Origin: an uncultured Lachnospiraceae bacterium | GTDB lineage: Bacteria > Bacillota > Clostridia > Lachnospirales > Lachnospiraceae | Direction: 5' to 3' | Assembly: GCA_949948715.1 (NCBI GenBank) | Contig: CATLGW010000011.1 | Location: 1-62,163 of the forward strand | DNA length: 62,163 nucleotides | Shown: positions 15,743 through 23,520 of the stretch, piece after piece | How the letters are laid out: each line of letters begins with the position of its first letter | Position numbering within the stretch: position 1 is the first letter of the stretch | Position numbers and translations under genes: made by a program | The notes under the pieces: generated by a model | The model's database searches: none | What the model was told of the DNA's origin: nothing | Seen by the model: the letters and a program-made list of their open reading frames with translations, nothing else

Positions 15743-17314
15743 CTACTCGCTTTCAAAATAGTACAGACTTCTGGTTCCCACCCGGTCAAACTGCACCAGA
15801 CGGTGTCCCGCGATCATACGCTCCTCACCCAGGTCATCCAACTCGTCCTCTATGGCCACCACGGAGCCCTCCGTCTGCATAAAGCTCCCGGAGAAACCGT
15901 TGTAAAAGTCATAGGCCCACACCGCTCCGTCGTCCAGCAGACACAGCCAGGTGGCGTTTTCGCCCAGAAGTCTGCAGATGGCGCTGTTGTCCGACTCATT
16001 GTACAGATAAATGTAATCCGCCTCAAGGTCCTCGCAGTGCGCCACCAGCTCCTTAAGCCCCACATGGGGATCCTCCCTGCGAACGGCCTCCAGATAAGAC
16101 TCCCCGCTTAAGAACAAAAGGGCCAGAAAACCCACCGCAAAGACCCGAAGCCGCCTGCCTTCCTCCCACATTAAAAGGCCGTCCAGCAAAACGGAGCCCG
16201 CCACGCACACCAAAGGCAGCATACCGATCAAATGATACCGCTGCTCAAACACGATGGAGCCCGCCCGGGTGACGGTGACGCTCAGTATCAAAAGATTCCA
16301 GAAAAACAGGGCCAAAAGCATTACCGTCCTCAGATCCCCCTGCTTTTTCAGACATCTTTTCAGAGCGATTCCCCCGCAGACAAACAGCAGAAGCACCAGA
16401 CAGATCTTCTCCAGGGCCGCGGCCCCCTGGAGGGAGAAAGCCACCACATCCGCCCCGTCCTCGGAGATGCCTCCGAACAGCTCGAACATACCGGTAAAGC
16501 ATTTTCCAATGGTGTCAAAGAAGGTGTAGGCGTTTGTGAGAGTCATTCCCTCCCCCCGCATCACGCCAAAGAGCGCCTCATTCACATGTCTGCCCCACAG
16601 GGACAGGGCCAAAGAGACACCTGCAATGACCCAGTTCATCACAGGAACCCTTTCTCCCCGAAACAGCTTCCAGCCAAAATATCCAAGAAACACCGGCAGC
16701 AATCCGCAGACAGCCACATAGATGCCGCTGGACATACCGGAGATCGTCAAAAAAACTCCGTAGACAGCCAGGAAAAAGACGGTGCGTCCCATCTCCCCTC
16801 TGGTCTGCTTCCGCTCCATGGCCAGAAAAATCCCCACCAGCAAAAGGGGCAGGATCACCTTCACCACATACTGCGAACCGCAAAAAAACATCATATTATA
16901 ATATTCCAGCATTCCCAGATGATAGGGGACAGCCAGAATATTCGCGCAAAGCAGGGGATACAGAACGCGCTTTCCCCTGAACAGATAGAACACGGCCCCC
17001 ATAAAGAGACCAAAGAGAAGGATATTGGACAGACCGCAGGATAAATAAATGTTCCCTGTGAGCCCATACAGCGGCAGGGCAAAGACCGTGGTACAGTCCC
17101 ACTCTAAGGTCGTGGTGTAGGACCAGTTGGGAATAGCCAACCTTTGACTCTTCCACATCTCAATAATATGGGTGAACAGCTTCGCATTGTCCGTGTCCAG
17201 ATTGGCCCGGGTCAAAAACAGATTGCAGTACGCCGTCAAAACAGACTGAAGCACAAACAAAACGCCCAGCAGCCATTCCATATAACCGAGCTTATACTTT
17301 TTCAAAAACTTCAT
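15743..17314 (-). CDS. Polytopic membrane protein, GT-C-like
   Basis: This 523-residue protein has about eleven membrane helices and a C-terminal extracytoplasmic domain (from about 400). The first outside loop reads TRANLDTDNAKLFTHIIEMWKS, again an acidic GT-C type motif, followed by an aromatic segment and LPLYGLTGN. The C-terminal part contains short beta-strand patterns (DYIYLYNESDN). It is likely to act on a polyprenyl-phosphate sugar or surface polymer, together with the adjacent GT-C-like protein. Precise activity unknown. The ATG at 17314 has GAGG nine bases upstream, whereas a GTG at 17329 is that very site. Confidence 0.65.
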   Translation of the reverse strand: MKFLKKYKLGYMEWLLGVLFVLQSVLTAYCNLFLTRANLDTDNAKLFTHIIEMWKSQRLAIPNWSYTTTLEWDCTTVFALPLYGLTGNIYLSCGLSNILLFGLFMGAVFYLFRGKRVLYPLLCANILAVPYHLGMLEYYNMMFFCGSQYVVKVILPLLLVGIFLAMERKQTRGEMGRTVFFLAVYGVFLTISGMSSGIYVAVCGLLPVFLGYFGWKLFRGERVPVMNWVIAGVSLALSLWGRHVNEALFGVMRGEGMTLTNAYTFFDTIGKCFTGMFELFGGISEDGADVVAFSLQGAAALEKICLVLLLFVCGGIALKRCLKKQGDLRTVMLLALFFWNLLILSVTVTRAGSIVFEQRYHLIGMLPLVCVAGSVLLDGLLMWEEGRRLRVFAVGFLALLFLSGESYLEAVRREDPHVGLKELVAHCEDLEADYIYLYNESDNSAICRLLGENATWLCLLDDGAVWAYDFYNGFSGSFMQTEGSVVAIEDELDDLGEERMIAGHRLVQFDRVGTRSLYYFESE

Positions 17315-17336
17315 CGGCAAATACCTCACATAAAAT

Positions 17337-17356
17337 GAAAAAGAACCCGTGGGTTC
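17337..17356 (-). terminator. Short terminator-like hairpin before the GT-C-like gene
   Basis: GAACCC (17343-17348) and GGGTTC (17351-17356) pair, followed on the minus strand by TTTTT. The stem is only five to six base pairs with a minimal loop. It may end the microcompartment/parA transcript or attenuate the downstream gene. Confidence 0.45.
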
Positions 17357-17389
17357 CCCAGTGCGCCGGCACGTTCATTTTTAAGCTGA

Positions 17390-17419
17390 TGGCTCAGACA
17401 AGCCATGAGCCAAATTATA
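17390..17419 (-). promoter_or_regulatory. Possible promoter and leader hairpin of the GT-C-like operon
   Basis: A perfect -10 TATAAT (17414-17419, minus strand) lies 100 bases upstream of the 17314 start, but the -35 is poor. Immediately downstream a 7-bp hairpin (TGGCTCA with TGAGCCA, 17390-17412) would form in the leader. Confidence 0.35.
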
Positions 17420-17462
17420 AACGTGTCAGCCCACGAAACGTCACCGGCCCTTTTTTCCTCTC

Positions 17463-17735
17463 CTATAACAGATAGACAGGCATATCCTCCGTAAGGCGAC
17501 ATACCTCCTGTCCCATGGTATTTCTCCATACGGTCTCTCCGCCGGCCTCCTTTTCTTCGGGGACAGACTTGGGCGCCGTCTGCTTTACTTCGGCCTTCCC
17601 CGTGTTTTTTTGAACCTCCTGCTTTACGGACATCCTGTCGGCCAATGTTTTCTGCGAGGACTGGACCCCGCCTCCCGGCTGCTTCTGCTCGTTTGCTCTC
17701 ACAGCCCGCTTGATGCTACCTGTTCCCACTGACAT
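17463..17735 (-). CDS. Small disordered ParA-partner candidate
   Basis: This 90-residue protein is translated from an ATG at 17735 with AAGGAG upstream, overlapping the ParA stop by 20 bases. It begins MSVGTGSIKRAVRANEQ, a basic and polar start. Residues 15-70 are rich in Q, K, E, P, S and G with almost no hydrophobic residues, so they should be disordered. The C-terminus is different: TVWRNTMGQEVCRL ending in MPVYLL, a single Trp plus a short hydrophobic tail. Small disordered adaptors are typical partners of ParA ATPases that position cargo (McdB-like; family knowledge). I also recall similar SIKRA... small proteins beside ParA in other Lachnospiraceae, so a role outside the microcompartment is possible. 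Confidence 0.7.
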   Translation of the reverse strand: MSVGTGSIKRAVRANEQKQPGGGVQSSQKTLADRMSVKQEVQKNTGKAEVKQTAPKSVPEEKEAGGETVWRNTMGQEVCRLTEDMPVYLL

Positions 17736-18516
17736 CTCTCTCAATCTCCTTTGCTAATTCCATATATTCTCCTGCGCTTCTGGAATTCTTTCTGTGAACC
17801 AAAATGGGCTTGCTGTCATCCTGTGCCCATTCCACCTCGCTGTCGATACGGATCACCTGGTCAAAGACATGCACTCCCTCCGTCTGCTTCAGCGCCTCGA
17901 TAGTTTGCCTGACATAATTTTTCCTGCCGTCGGCCTTGGTCACGGCAATCCCCAAAAGCTTCAGCTCCGCGTTCAACTGGTGCACATCCTGCAGAAAATC
18001 AAACATATTCGCCACACCGAACAATCCCCACGGACTGGCCTCCACGGGCATCACCACATAGTCGGAGGCACAGAGGATATTCATCACCCAGCCTCCCAGA
18101 GTGGGAGGCGCATCCAGCAGAATATAGTCATACTGCCCGGATTCTTTAATCTCCTTCAGCGCCCTTTTCAGGATAAACTCCCTCTGCCATCTGGTGAAAA
18201 GCTCATACTCTATCCCGCTCATCAGAGTGGAGGAAGGTATCAAATCCAGATTGTCATAGGCCGTGGGCACGATATAGTCCGTCAGCTCCTCCTGCTTTTT
18301 GATGGCCTGATAGAGATTCTTCCCGCCCATAGCCATCTCCAGCACCTGATCCTCCGGAAAAAAAGACAGAGACAGATTAAGCTGCATATCCCCGTCCAGA
18401 AGGAGCACCTTCCTCCCCAAAACGGAAAGGGAATAGCCGATATTGGCACAGGAAGTAGTCTTCCCGCTGCCGCCCTTATTATTTGCAAACGCTATCACTT
18501 TCGTTTTCTTTTCCAT
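17716..18516 (-). CDS. ParA/Soj-family ATPase at the tail of the microcompartment operon
   Basis: This 266-residue deviant Walker ATPase has KGGSGKTT at residues 14-21 with the signature Lys14, the A' motif DGDMQLN near 41-47, and Walker B YDYILLDAPP near 130. It has no N-terminal HTH, so it is the small ParA/McdA/MipZ-type class rather than a plasmid repressor type. No ParB gene or parS-like site is visible nearby. The ATG at 18516 overlaps the deoR gene by 38 bases, which ties its expression to the microcompartment operon. The following gene encodes a small disordered protein. Such ATPases move or space cargo on the nucleoid. Cargo identity (shell particles, chromosome or other) is inference. 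Confidence 0.88.
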   Translation of the reverse strand: MEKKTKVIAFANNKGGSGKTTSCANIGYSLSVLGRKVLLLDGDMQLNLSLSFFPEDQVLEMAMGGKNLYQAIKKQEELTDYIVPTAYDNLDLIPSSTLMSGIEYELFTRWQREFILKRALKEIKESGQYDYILLDAPPTLGGWVMNILCASDYVVMPVEASPWGLFGVANMFDFLQDVHQLNAELKLLGIAVTKADGRKNYVRQTIEALKQTEGVHVFDQVIRIDSEVEWAQDDSKPILVHRKNSRSAGEYMELAKEIERDVSGNR

Positions 18517-19270
18517 ACAGACACTTAATTCCTCTTTGGTCAAAAAAGTCCAGCCACCCCTGGGAGGGCCGTCTGTCCGTCACCACCATGTCGATATCCT
18601 CCATGGCGCAGATCCGGGAGAAAGCCACCCTGTCAAACTTCGTGTAATCCACCGCCAGAATCCTCTGGGAAGCCGCTTTCAGCATATGCTTCTTCACCTG
18701 GGAAAAGAGCTCGTTGGCGTCCGTGATGCCCCGCTCCCTGTCGATCCCCTTGCAGGAGAGGATCGCCTTGTCCGCGTTGAAGGAGGAAATGCTCTCAATG
18801 GCTCTGGCTCCCACCAAAGCCAGATAATTTTCCTTCAGAGTGCCTCCTGTGGAGATCACGTCCCAGTCCGGCACATCGGTCAGCTCCAGGAGCACCTCGA
18901 TGGAGTTGGTGATGACCGTCAGCCTCTCCTTCCCCTTGAGCGCCTGCACAATAGGCACCGCCGTGGTGCTGGGATCCACGATAATGTGCTCGCCGTCCTC
19001 GATCTGCCCTCTGATAAGCTCCGCGATCAACCGCTTGCCCTGCATGTTTTTCTTCTTGCGCACATTGAAGGGCATATCGATATTGTTGTTTTCGTTCAGA
19101 ACCGCACCGCCGTAGCTCTTGGTGGCCAGCCCCTCCCTGTCAAATTTCTCCAGATCCCGCCGTATGGTCTCCTCCGACACGTCAAAGAGCTCGCTCAGTT
19201 CGCTGACCACCACCCTTTTCTCGTCCTGAAGCTTTTCCAGTATCAGATTTCTTCTCTCCGCAGCCAGCAT
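18479..19270 (-). CDS. DeoR/GlpR-family transcriptional regulator
   Basis: This is a 263-residue sugar-phosphate-responsive repressor. The N-terminal DeoR helix-turn-helix occupies residues 5-58 (VVVSELSELFDVSEETIRRDLEKFDREG). The C-terminal DeoRC domain has the phosphosugar-binding pattern with DPSTTAVPIVQAL near 98, TNSIEV near 119, and SCKGID near 167. DeoR regulators sit at the same place in related deoxysugar microcompartment operons (recalled family pattern). The effector is probably a phosphorylated intermediate such as a 1-phosphate ketose or DHAP (inference). A tandem 10-bp repeat upstream of the operon promoter is a candidate binding site. The Shine-Dalgarno is weak. Confidence 0.9.
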   Translation of the reverse strand: MLAAERRNLILEKLQDEKRVVVSELSELFDVSEETIRRDLEKFDREGLATKSYGGAVLNENNNIDMPFNVRKKKNMQGKRLIAELIRGQIEDGEHIIVDPSTTAVPIVQALKGKERLTVITNSIEVLLELTDVPDWDVISTGGTLKENYLALVGARAIESISSFNADKAILSCKGIDRERGITDANELFSQVKKHMLKAASQRILAVDYTKFDRVAFSRICAMEDIDMVVTDRRPSQGWLDFFDQRGIKCLYGKENESDSVCK

Positions 19271-19309
19271 TCTACTCGCACCCCGTCACAAATTTCCCAA
19301 AAAACCGCC

Positions 19310-19858
19310 TCACAGAATCGCCCTGCGGATCTGCTCGTCCGGGTGGGCGATCACGGAAGAGTCAAGAAACATCCCCTTGTCCCCCACGGAAGCCTTCGCT
19401 TTGGCGATGGCCGCCTCACAGGCGGACACCTCCCCCGTGATCAGAAGATAGGATTTTCCGCACATTCCCTTGGCGATGCGAAGCTCGATCAGCTTGACGA
19501 TCGCTGTCTTAGCCGCCACATCAGCCGCCACAATAATGGAGGCCGCGTCGTATGTCTCAAGCACACCCAAAGCGTCCACCCCGTCGATCTGGGTGCTGCC
19601 GTATATGGCCGGGAAGATGGACTCGTCCGGATTCCCCAGGACAAAGCTGTCGATCAGTTCTTCCGGTCTGACGGCTTCCGCCGCCTCCACCGCCGAATTC
19701 ACGGCGCTTAAATCCCCGGCGATCAGCGCTATGTATTTTCCGGGGCATACCGTCTGCGCCTCCAAAAGCTCCACCTGCGCCGTCTTCACCATCCGGTCCG
19801 CGGCGGTGATACCCGCGGACACCGTCTTAAACTCAATCATTCCTATCGCTCTATGCAT
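19310..19858 (-). CDS. pduT: Tandem-BMC trimeric shell protein (PduT-like)
   Basis: This 182-residue protein contains two BMC domains (about 2-85 and 93-178) that together form one pseudohexameric tile. The first pore loop reads TVCPGKY, with Cys at residue 38. This aligns with the Cys38 that holds a [4Fe-4S] cluster in PduT (family knowledge). The second repeat starts GVLETYDAASII. It lies directly downstream of the pduS homologue, as in Pdu systems, so the two probably move electrons across the shell. The ATG at 19858 has GAGGG six bases upstream. A 149-bp gap to pduS shows no extra gene. Confidence 0.92.
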   Translation of the reverse strand: MHRAIGMIEFKTVSAGITAADRMVKTAQVELLEAQTVCPGKYIALIAGDLSAVNSAVEAAEAVRPEELIDSFVLGNPDESIFPAIYGSTQIDGVDALGVLETYDAASIIVAADVAAKTAIVKLIELRIAKGMCGKSYLLITGEVSACEAAIAKAKASVGDKGMFLDSSVIAHPDEQIRRAIL

Positions 19859-20007
19859 GATACCCTCATTTCTGCGCTGTCTGACGTATGCCGTGCATCC
19901 GCCGCGCCCTGCCGGTCCGCTTATCCTGCAACCACTGTGAACACAGCACATCCGATAACCGTCTGTTCAGCGTATATTCCAATATTCCCTTCCCTCACGC
20001 CGCCGGC

Positions 20008-21339
20008 TTATCGGCCCGAAGCCGTGATGATCACATACCCCTCCCCAGCCTCCGACACCGTGCCGTCTATGGGCGCGTGGATATTCACGGAAAGTCCCTC
20101 CGCCGCTCTGCCCACCAGATCGCCGCATTTCACCTGATCCCCCGCTTTCACTGCCGCCCCGGCGGGAGCACCGATATGCTGAGACAGCAGCACCTTCACC
20201 GACTCCGCCCCTCTGACGTAATCGTCCAGGGGAGCCGCCTTATCATATCTGCTCAGACCCAGCCTTGCCATAAGCCTCTCCTCGGGTACTCTGCGGTACT
20301 GTCTGGACTCTTTCACGGCGCCGGCCTCCACTGCGGGGGGCTTCACCCCCTCCTTTCGAAGACCGGCCTTGTACTCCGCCATCATGCTGCGGGGAGCAAG
20401 CCCCTGGGGACAGCTATACAGCTCACACAATCCGCAGGAGCTGCAAAAATAAGTGTCCAGAAAGGGCTCCAGATTGCTGAAATCCCTGTTGGCCGCCGAA
20501 CGCATAAACAGATGGGGCTCGATGGGATGCCCCAGGGCATGCCTGGGACAGAGGTCCGTACAGGTCTGGCACTGGCAGCAGGAGGATGCCGCCCGGGCCA
20601 CGCTGGTGGAAAACCGGGTGCTTTTCTTCTGCACCAGAATATGATCCCGAGGCAGCACGATTACGGCGTTGGTAGTCTTGGTCACCGGCTCGTGGGCAGC
20701 TCCGAATCGCCCCATCATGGGGCCGCCCAGCAGATAGACAGGCTCCTTCACCGTCACGGCTCCCGCCATGGCCACCACATCCCGTATTCTGGTTCCGATG
20801 GGCACGCGCACCGTCACGGGCCGCTCCACCTCGCCCACCACAGTGACGCATTTGTCGGTGACAGGATGCTTTTCCCAAACGGCGCGGTACACATTGTACA
20901 GTGTCTCCACGTTGAACACGGCGATGCCGCACTCTATAGGCAGTCCCCCGGGCCTCACCACCCTGCCCGTGGCCTCATAGATCAGCACCACCTCGTCTCC
21001 CATGGGATACGCCCCGGGAAGCCTGTGGATTTTCATACCGGGGAACTCCCCTATATACTCCTCCAGCGCTTCTATGGTGCTCCCGTATTCTTCCTTTATT
21101 CCTATAATCGCCTCTTTCGCACCGACCGAATCGGCCACCAGGGCGAAAGCTTTCATAATTTCATGGGCATGCTCCGCCAAAAGCTGCCTGTGCAGCTTCA
21201 GCAGCGGCTCGCATTCCGCGCAGTTCATCAGCACGGTATCCGCCTTTTCGGAAAGCTTTCCATAGGTGGGAAAGCCCGCGCCTCCGGCGCCCACGATACC
21301 GTTGTCTCTCAAAATACCGCTTAATTCTGCAATCTCCAT
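20008..21339 (-). CDS. pduS: PduS/RnfC-like iron-sulfur flavoprotein
   Basis: This 443-residue protein resembles the RnfC/NuoF family. The NADH/FMN-binding region begins GIVGAGGAGFPTYGKL at 14-29, with NCAECEPLL following. A SLBB-like segment lies near 170-225. Two [4Fe-4S] motifs follow: CCQCQTCTDLCPR near 255 and CSSCGLCELYSCPQ near 300. The C-terminus has a barrel-sandwich hybrid domain (HIGAPAGAAVKAGDQVKCGD near 388). In cobalamin-dependent systems PduS reduces cobalamin. This locus uses a glycyl radical enzyme, so its role here is more likely NADH recycling, or supplying electrons to the activase or through PduT (inference). It starts just after the eutN stop. Confidence 0.92.
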   Translation of the reverse strand: MEIAELSGILRDNGIVGAGGAGFPTYGKLSEKADTVLMNCAECEPLLKLHRQLLAEHAHEIMKAFALVADSVGAKEAIIGIKEEYGSTIEALEEYIGEFPGMKIHRLPGAYPMGDEVVLIYEATGRVVRPGGLPIECGIAVFNVETLYNVYRAVWEKHPVTDKCVTVVGEVERPVTVRVPIGTRIRDVVAMAGAVTVKEPVYLLGGPMMGRFGAAHEPVTKTTNAVIVLPRDHILVQKKSTRFSTSVARAASSCCQCQTCTDLCPRHALGHPIEPHLFMRSAANRDFSNLEPFLDTYFCSSCGLCELYSCPQGLAPRSMMAEYKAGLRKEGVKPPAVEAGAVKESRQYRRVPEERLMARLGLSRYDKAAPLDDYVRGAESVKVLLSQHIGAPAGAAVKAGDQVKCGDLVGRAAEGLSVNIHAPIDGTVSEAGEGYVIITASGR

Positions 21340-21342
21340 AAC

Positions 21343-21609
21343 CTATCCCAGCTTTCCGATATCATCGATGATTCCGACGATTGCCGCATCTATGGGAGAA
21401 TCCGGCGCACCACAGCCGATGCGGGCGGCGCTGCCCTGGGCCACCAGCACATATTCCCCGATGCCGGCGCCGATATTGTCAATGGCCACAAGCTGCCGCT
21501 TCTCACCGTCCATAATGCCTATGGGCTCCACGATCATAAATTTATTGCCTATCAGGTTATCCTGTTTCCGGGTCGAAACGATGCTGCCTGTCACTTTTCC
21601 GATTATCAT
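21343..21609 (-). CDS. BMC vertex protein (EutN/PduN/CcmL family)
   Basis: This 88-residue protein forms the pentamer that caps microcompartment vertices. It has the typical MIIGKVTGSIVSTRK start and the middle LVAIDNIGAGIGEYVLVAQGSAAR. The end PIDAAIVGIIDDI is the standard closing strand. It lies between pduL and pduS, overlapping neither. AGGGA precedes the ATG at 21609. Confidence 0.95.
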   Translation of the reverse strand: MIIGKVTGSIVSTRKQDNLIGNKFMIVEPIGIMDGEKRQLVAIDNIGAGIGEYVLVAQGSAARIGCGAPDSPIDAAIVGIIDDIGKLG

Positions 21610-21619
21610 TTGGCTGTCC

Positions 21620-22267
21620 CTAACCTTTTACAATAGAAACCTTGTCGTCGCTCTTGATGCCGCTGGCATTGGCCTCGTCGGTATCGATGTGCATCTCCAG
21701 AGTAAAGCTCTCATCCACGCGGATCTTCACCTGGTCGAAGGTGGTTCCTCTCTTATTCTCCACCCGAACGCTCACATAGTCGCCGTCGCCCACTCCCGCC
21801 TTGGCAGCGTCCCCGGGGGACATATGTATGTGTCTGGCCGCAACAATACAGCCTTCCTTACAGTAAACCGCACCCTTAGGTCCCACAATGGCGATGGGCG
21901 CGGAACCCGCCACATCCCCGGACTCTCTCACGGGCACATTGATGCCCAGCTTCCTGGCATCGGTCTGGCTGATCTCAACCTGGGTCTTCTTCCGCACAGG
22001 CCCCAGCACTCTCACATTCTCTATGGCCCGCAGCTTCAGCCCCACAATGGTACAGCACTCGTTGGCAGCAAACTGCCCGCCCATCAGATCCTTTTTCTTC
22101 GTGAGCTCATATCCCGGTCCAAATAAAGTCTCCACATCCTCTTTAGAAAGGTGGATATGCCTGTTGCTCACGCCCACGGGAACCTGAAAGCCGTTCCCCT
22201 TTTGTCCCTGGGCCTGTATGCAGGATACCACAATCTTGGTTAACGCCTCCAATTCATTTCTTTCCAT
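21620..22267 (-). CDS. pduL: PduL-type phosphotransacylase
   Basis: This enzyme converts propionyl-CoA plus phosphate to propionyl-phosphate and free CoA, which regenerates CoA inside the shell. The 215-residue protein has two beta-barrel halves. Zinc-binding His are visible in VSNRHIHLS near 33-41 and ARHIHMSP near 142-149. A short amphipathic helix precedes the catalytic part (NELEALTKIVVSCIQA, residues 4-19), a typical encapsulation peptide joined by a Gly-rich linker. The reading frame is complete. It follows a GC-rich hairpin that separates it from the BMC-H genes. Confidence 0.95.
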   Translation of the reverse strand: MERNELEALTKIVVSCIQAQGQKGNGFQVPVGVSNRHIHLSKEDVETLFGPGYELTKKKDLMGGQFAANECCTIVGLKLRAIENVRVLGPVRKKTQVEISQTDARKLGINVPVRESGDVAGSAPIAIVGPKGAVYCKEGCIVAARHIHMSPGDAAKAGVGDGDYVSVRVENKRGTTFDQVKIRVDESFTLEMHIDTDEANASGIKSDDKVSIVKG

Positions 22268-22336
22268 AAAAAATACCCATCCCTTTCATATCCTTCCGAA
22301 TCATAAAGGAGCTAAAACATAGAAGCAGAACCTCCC

Positions 22337-22362
22337 GGCATCCCGCAGAAGAGCGGGATGCC
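22337..22362 (-). other. Intercistronic hairpin between a BMC-H gene and pduL
   Basis: A perfect 10-bp stem (GGCATCCCGC with GCGGGATGCC) closes a six-base loop. No T-run follows on the minus strand, so a processing or stability element is more likely than a terminator. Confidence 0.7.
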
Positions 22363-22451
22363 ACGGAAAACTCCTGCCGTTCCCACACGATGAGAATTTC
22401 CCGGCAAAGCACCTTATGTACGGGCCTGTGAAATTCTTATCCTGTATTGTC

Positions 22452-22730
22452 TTATTTAATCTTGGGAAGGATACCCTCAACATCGGTGTGAGGTCTGGGA
22501 ATCACGTGCTGAGCCACCAGCTCGCCCAGTCTCTCCGCATTGGCTGCACCTGCCTCCACAGCGGACTTAACGGCTCCCACATCGCCACGAACCATCACCG
22601 TCACCAGACCGGAGCCGATCTTCTCCGTGCCGATCAGAGTCACGTTGGCAGCCTTACACATGGTATCCGCAGCCTCGATGGCCGCAGTCAATCCTCTGGT
22701 TTCCACCATTCCTAATGCTTCCTGTGTCAT
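22452..22730 (-). CDS. BMC-H hexameric shell protein (PduA-like)
   Basis: This 92-residue protein is a canonical BMC-domain tile. The pore motif is KIGSGLV, as in PduA-type proteins that pass diol substrates. The end [15 protein letters not shown] is characteristic. It is nearly identical to the 95-residue product encoded at 23161, differing at a few positions in helix A and the tail, so the two arose by duplication. AGGAGG precedes the ATG. It is the last of four BMC-H genes. Confidence 0.95.
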   Translation of the reverse strand: MTQEALGMVETRGLTAAIEAADTMCKAANVTLIGTEKIGSGLVTVMVRGDVGAVKSAVEAGAANAERLGELVAQHVIPRPHTDVEGILPKIK

Positions 22731-22827
22731 AGTCTTTTCCTCCTAAAATTTGCGTTTGCTTAATATTGATTTTACCGCATTTTTACGGTAATTTCTACTG
22801 TTTCTTTCCGCTGGAAAAATTTACAGC

Positions 22828-23157
22828 CTACATTTCTGCCTCGAACAGCTCTCTGTAGAGGTCCTTTCCCAGCCGCCTCGCGCTCAAGGCCACCATCTTC
22901 CTGGTCTCGTCCGCGGGCGCAGCGATCACGCCGTAGGATGCCATAATATGATGGTTTTGTTTGGTGATCTGTATGGCGGCCTCCACAGCCGCCGTCACAT
23001 CGGCCACATCGCCCTCCACGATCAGCGTTACCAGACGGCCCCCCAGCTTCCGCTCCCAGGTTAAGAGGGTCACGCTGGCCGCCTTGCACATGGCATCCAG
23101 TGATTCAATGGCAGCAACCACACCGGATACCTCAATTAATCCGTAGGAAGTGCCCAT
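22828..23157 (-). CDS. BMC-H shell protein with divergent pore
   Basis: This 109-residue BMC-domain protein opens SYGLIEVSGVVAAIESLDAMCKAA. Its pore loop is KLGGRLV, so an Arg follows the glycines where the PduA-like paralogues have Ser-Gly. The C-terminal 25 residues extend past the usual BMC end as an Arg/Lys-rich helix (TRKMVALSARRLGKDLYREL). These differences point to a distinct tile, for a charged metabolite or for interior contacts (inference). It starts four bases after the preceding stop. Confidence 0.93.
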   Translation of the reverse strand: MGTSYGLIEVSGVVAAIESLDAMCKAASVTLLTWERKLGGRLVTLIVEGDVADVTAAVEAAIQITKQNHHIMASYGVIAAPADETRKMVALSARRLGKDLYRELFEAEM

Positions 23158-23160
23158 ATC

Positions 23161-23448
23161 TTATTTTTCCTGGGGGAACCCGGGCAGGATCCTCTCCACG
23201 TCCGTGTGAGGCCTGGGAATCACATGCTGTGCCACCAGCTCACCCAGACGGCTTGCTGCTGCCGCACCGGTCTCCACTGAAGCCTTCACCGCTCCCACAT
23301 CGCCGCGGACCATCACCGTCACCAGGCCGGAGCCGATCTTCTCCGTGCCCACCAAAGTCACCTCCGCAGCCTTGGTCATCGCATCCGCAGCCTCCACAGC
23401 CGCGGTCAGTCCTCTGGTCTCTACCATTCCTAATGCTTCCTGTGCCAT
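23161..23448 (-). CDS. BMC-H hexameric shell protein (PduA-like, paralogue)
   Basis: This 95-residue canonical BMC-H tile has the KIGSGLV pore. It shares almost the whole sequence with the 92-residue protein encoded at 22452. The tail differs ([10 protein letters not shown]). AAGGAG precedes the ATG. Two copies of the main tile may allow dosage or mixed hexamers. Confidence 0.95.
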   Translation of the reverse strand: MAQEALGMVETRGLTAAVEAADAMTKAAEVTLVGTEKIGSGLVTVMVRGDVGAVKASVETGAAAASRLGELVAQHVIPRPHTDVERILPGFPQEK

Positions 23449-23520
23449 TTCTTACTCTCCTTATATCTTTATTAGACTTTCGTTACCTTCTAACCGCCCC
23501 GCTATCGCCCCGGGGAACCC

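Noticed and set aside
17463..18516. Plasmid or phage partition locus
   Set aside because: No ParB, replication gene or parS-like iterons are present, and ParA overlaps the chromosomal microcompartment operon.
22337..22362. Intrinsic terminator inside the microcompartment operon
   Set aside because: The stem is strong but no T-run follows, and genes on both sides belong to the same pathway.
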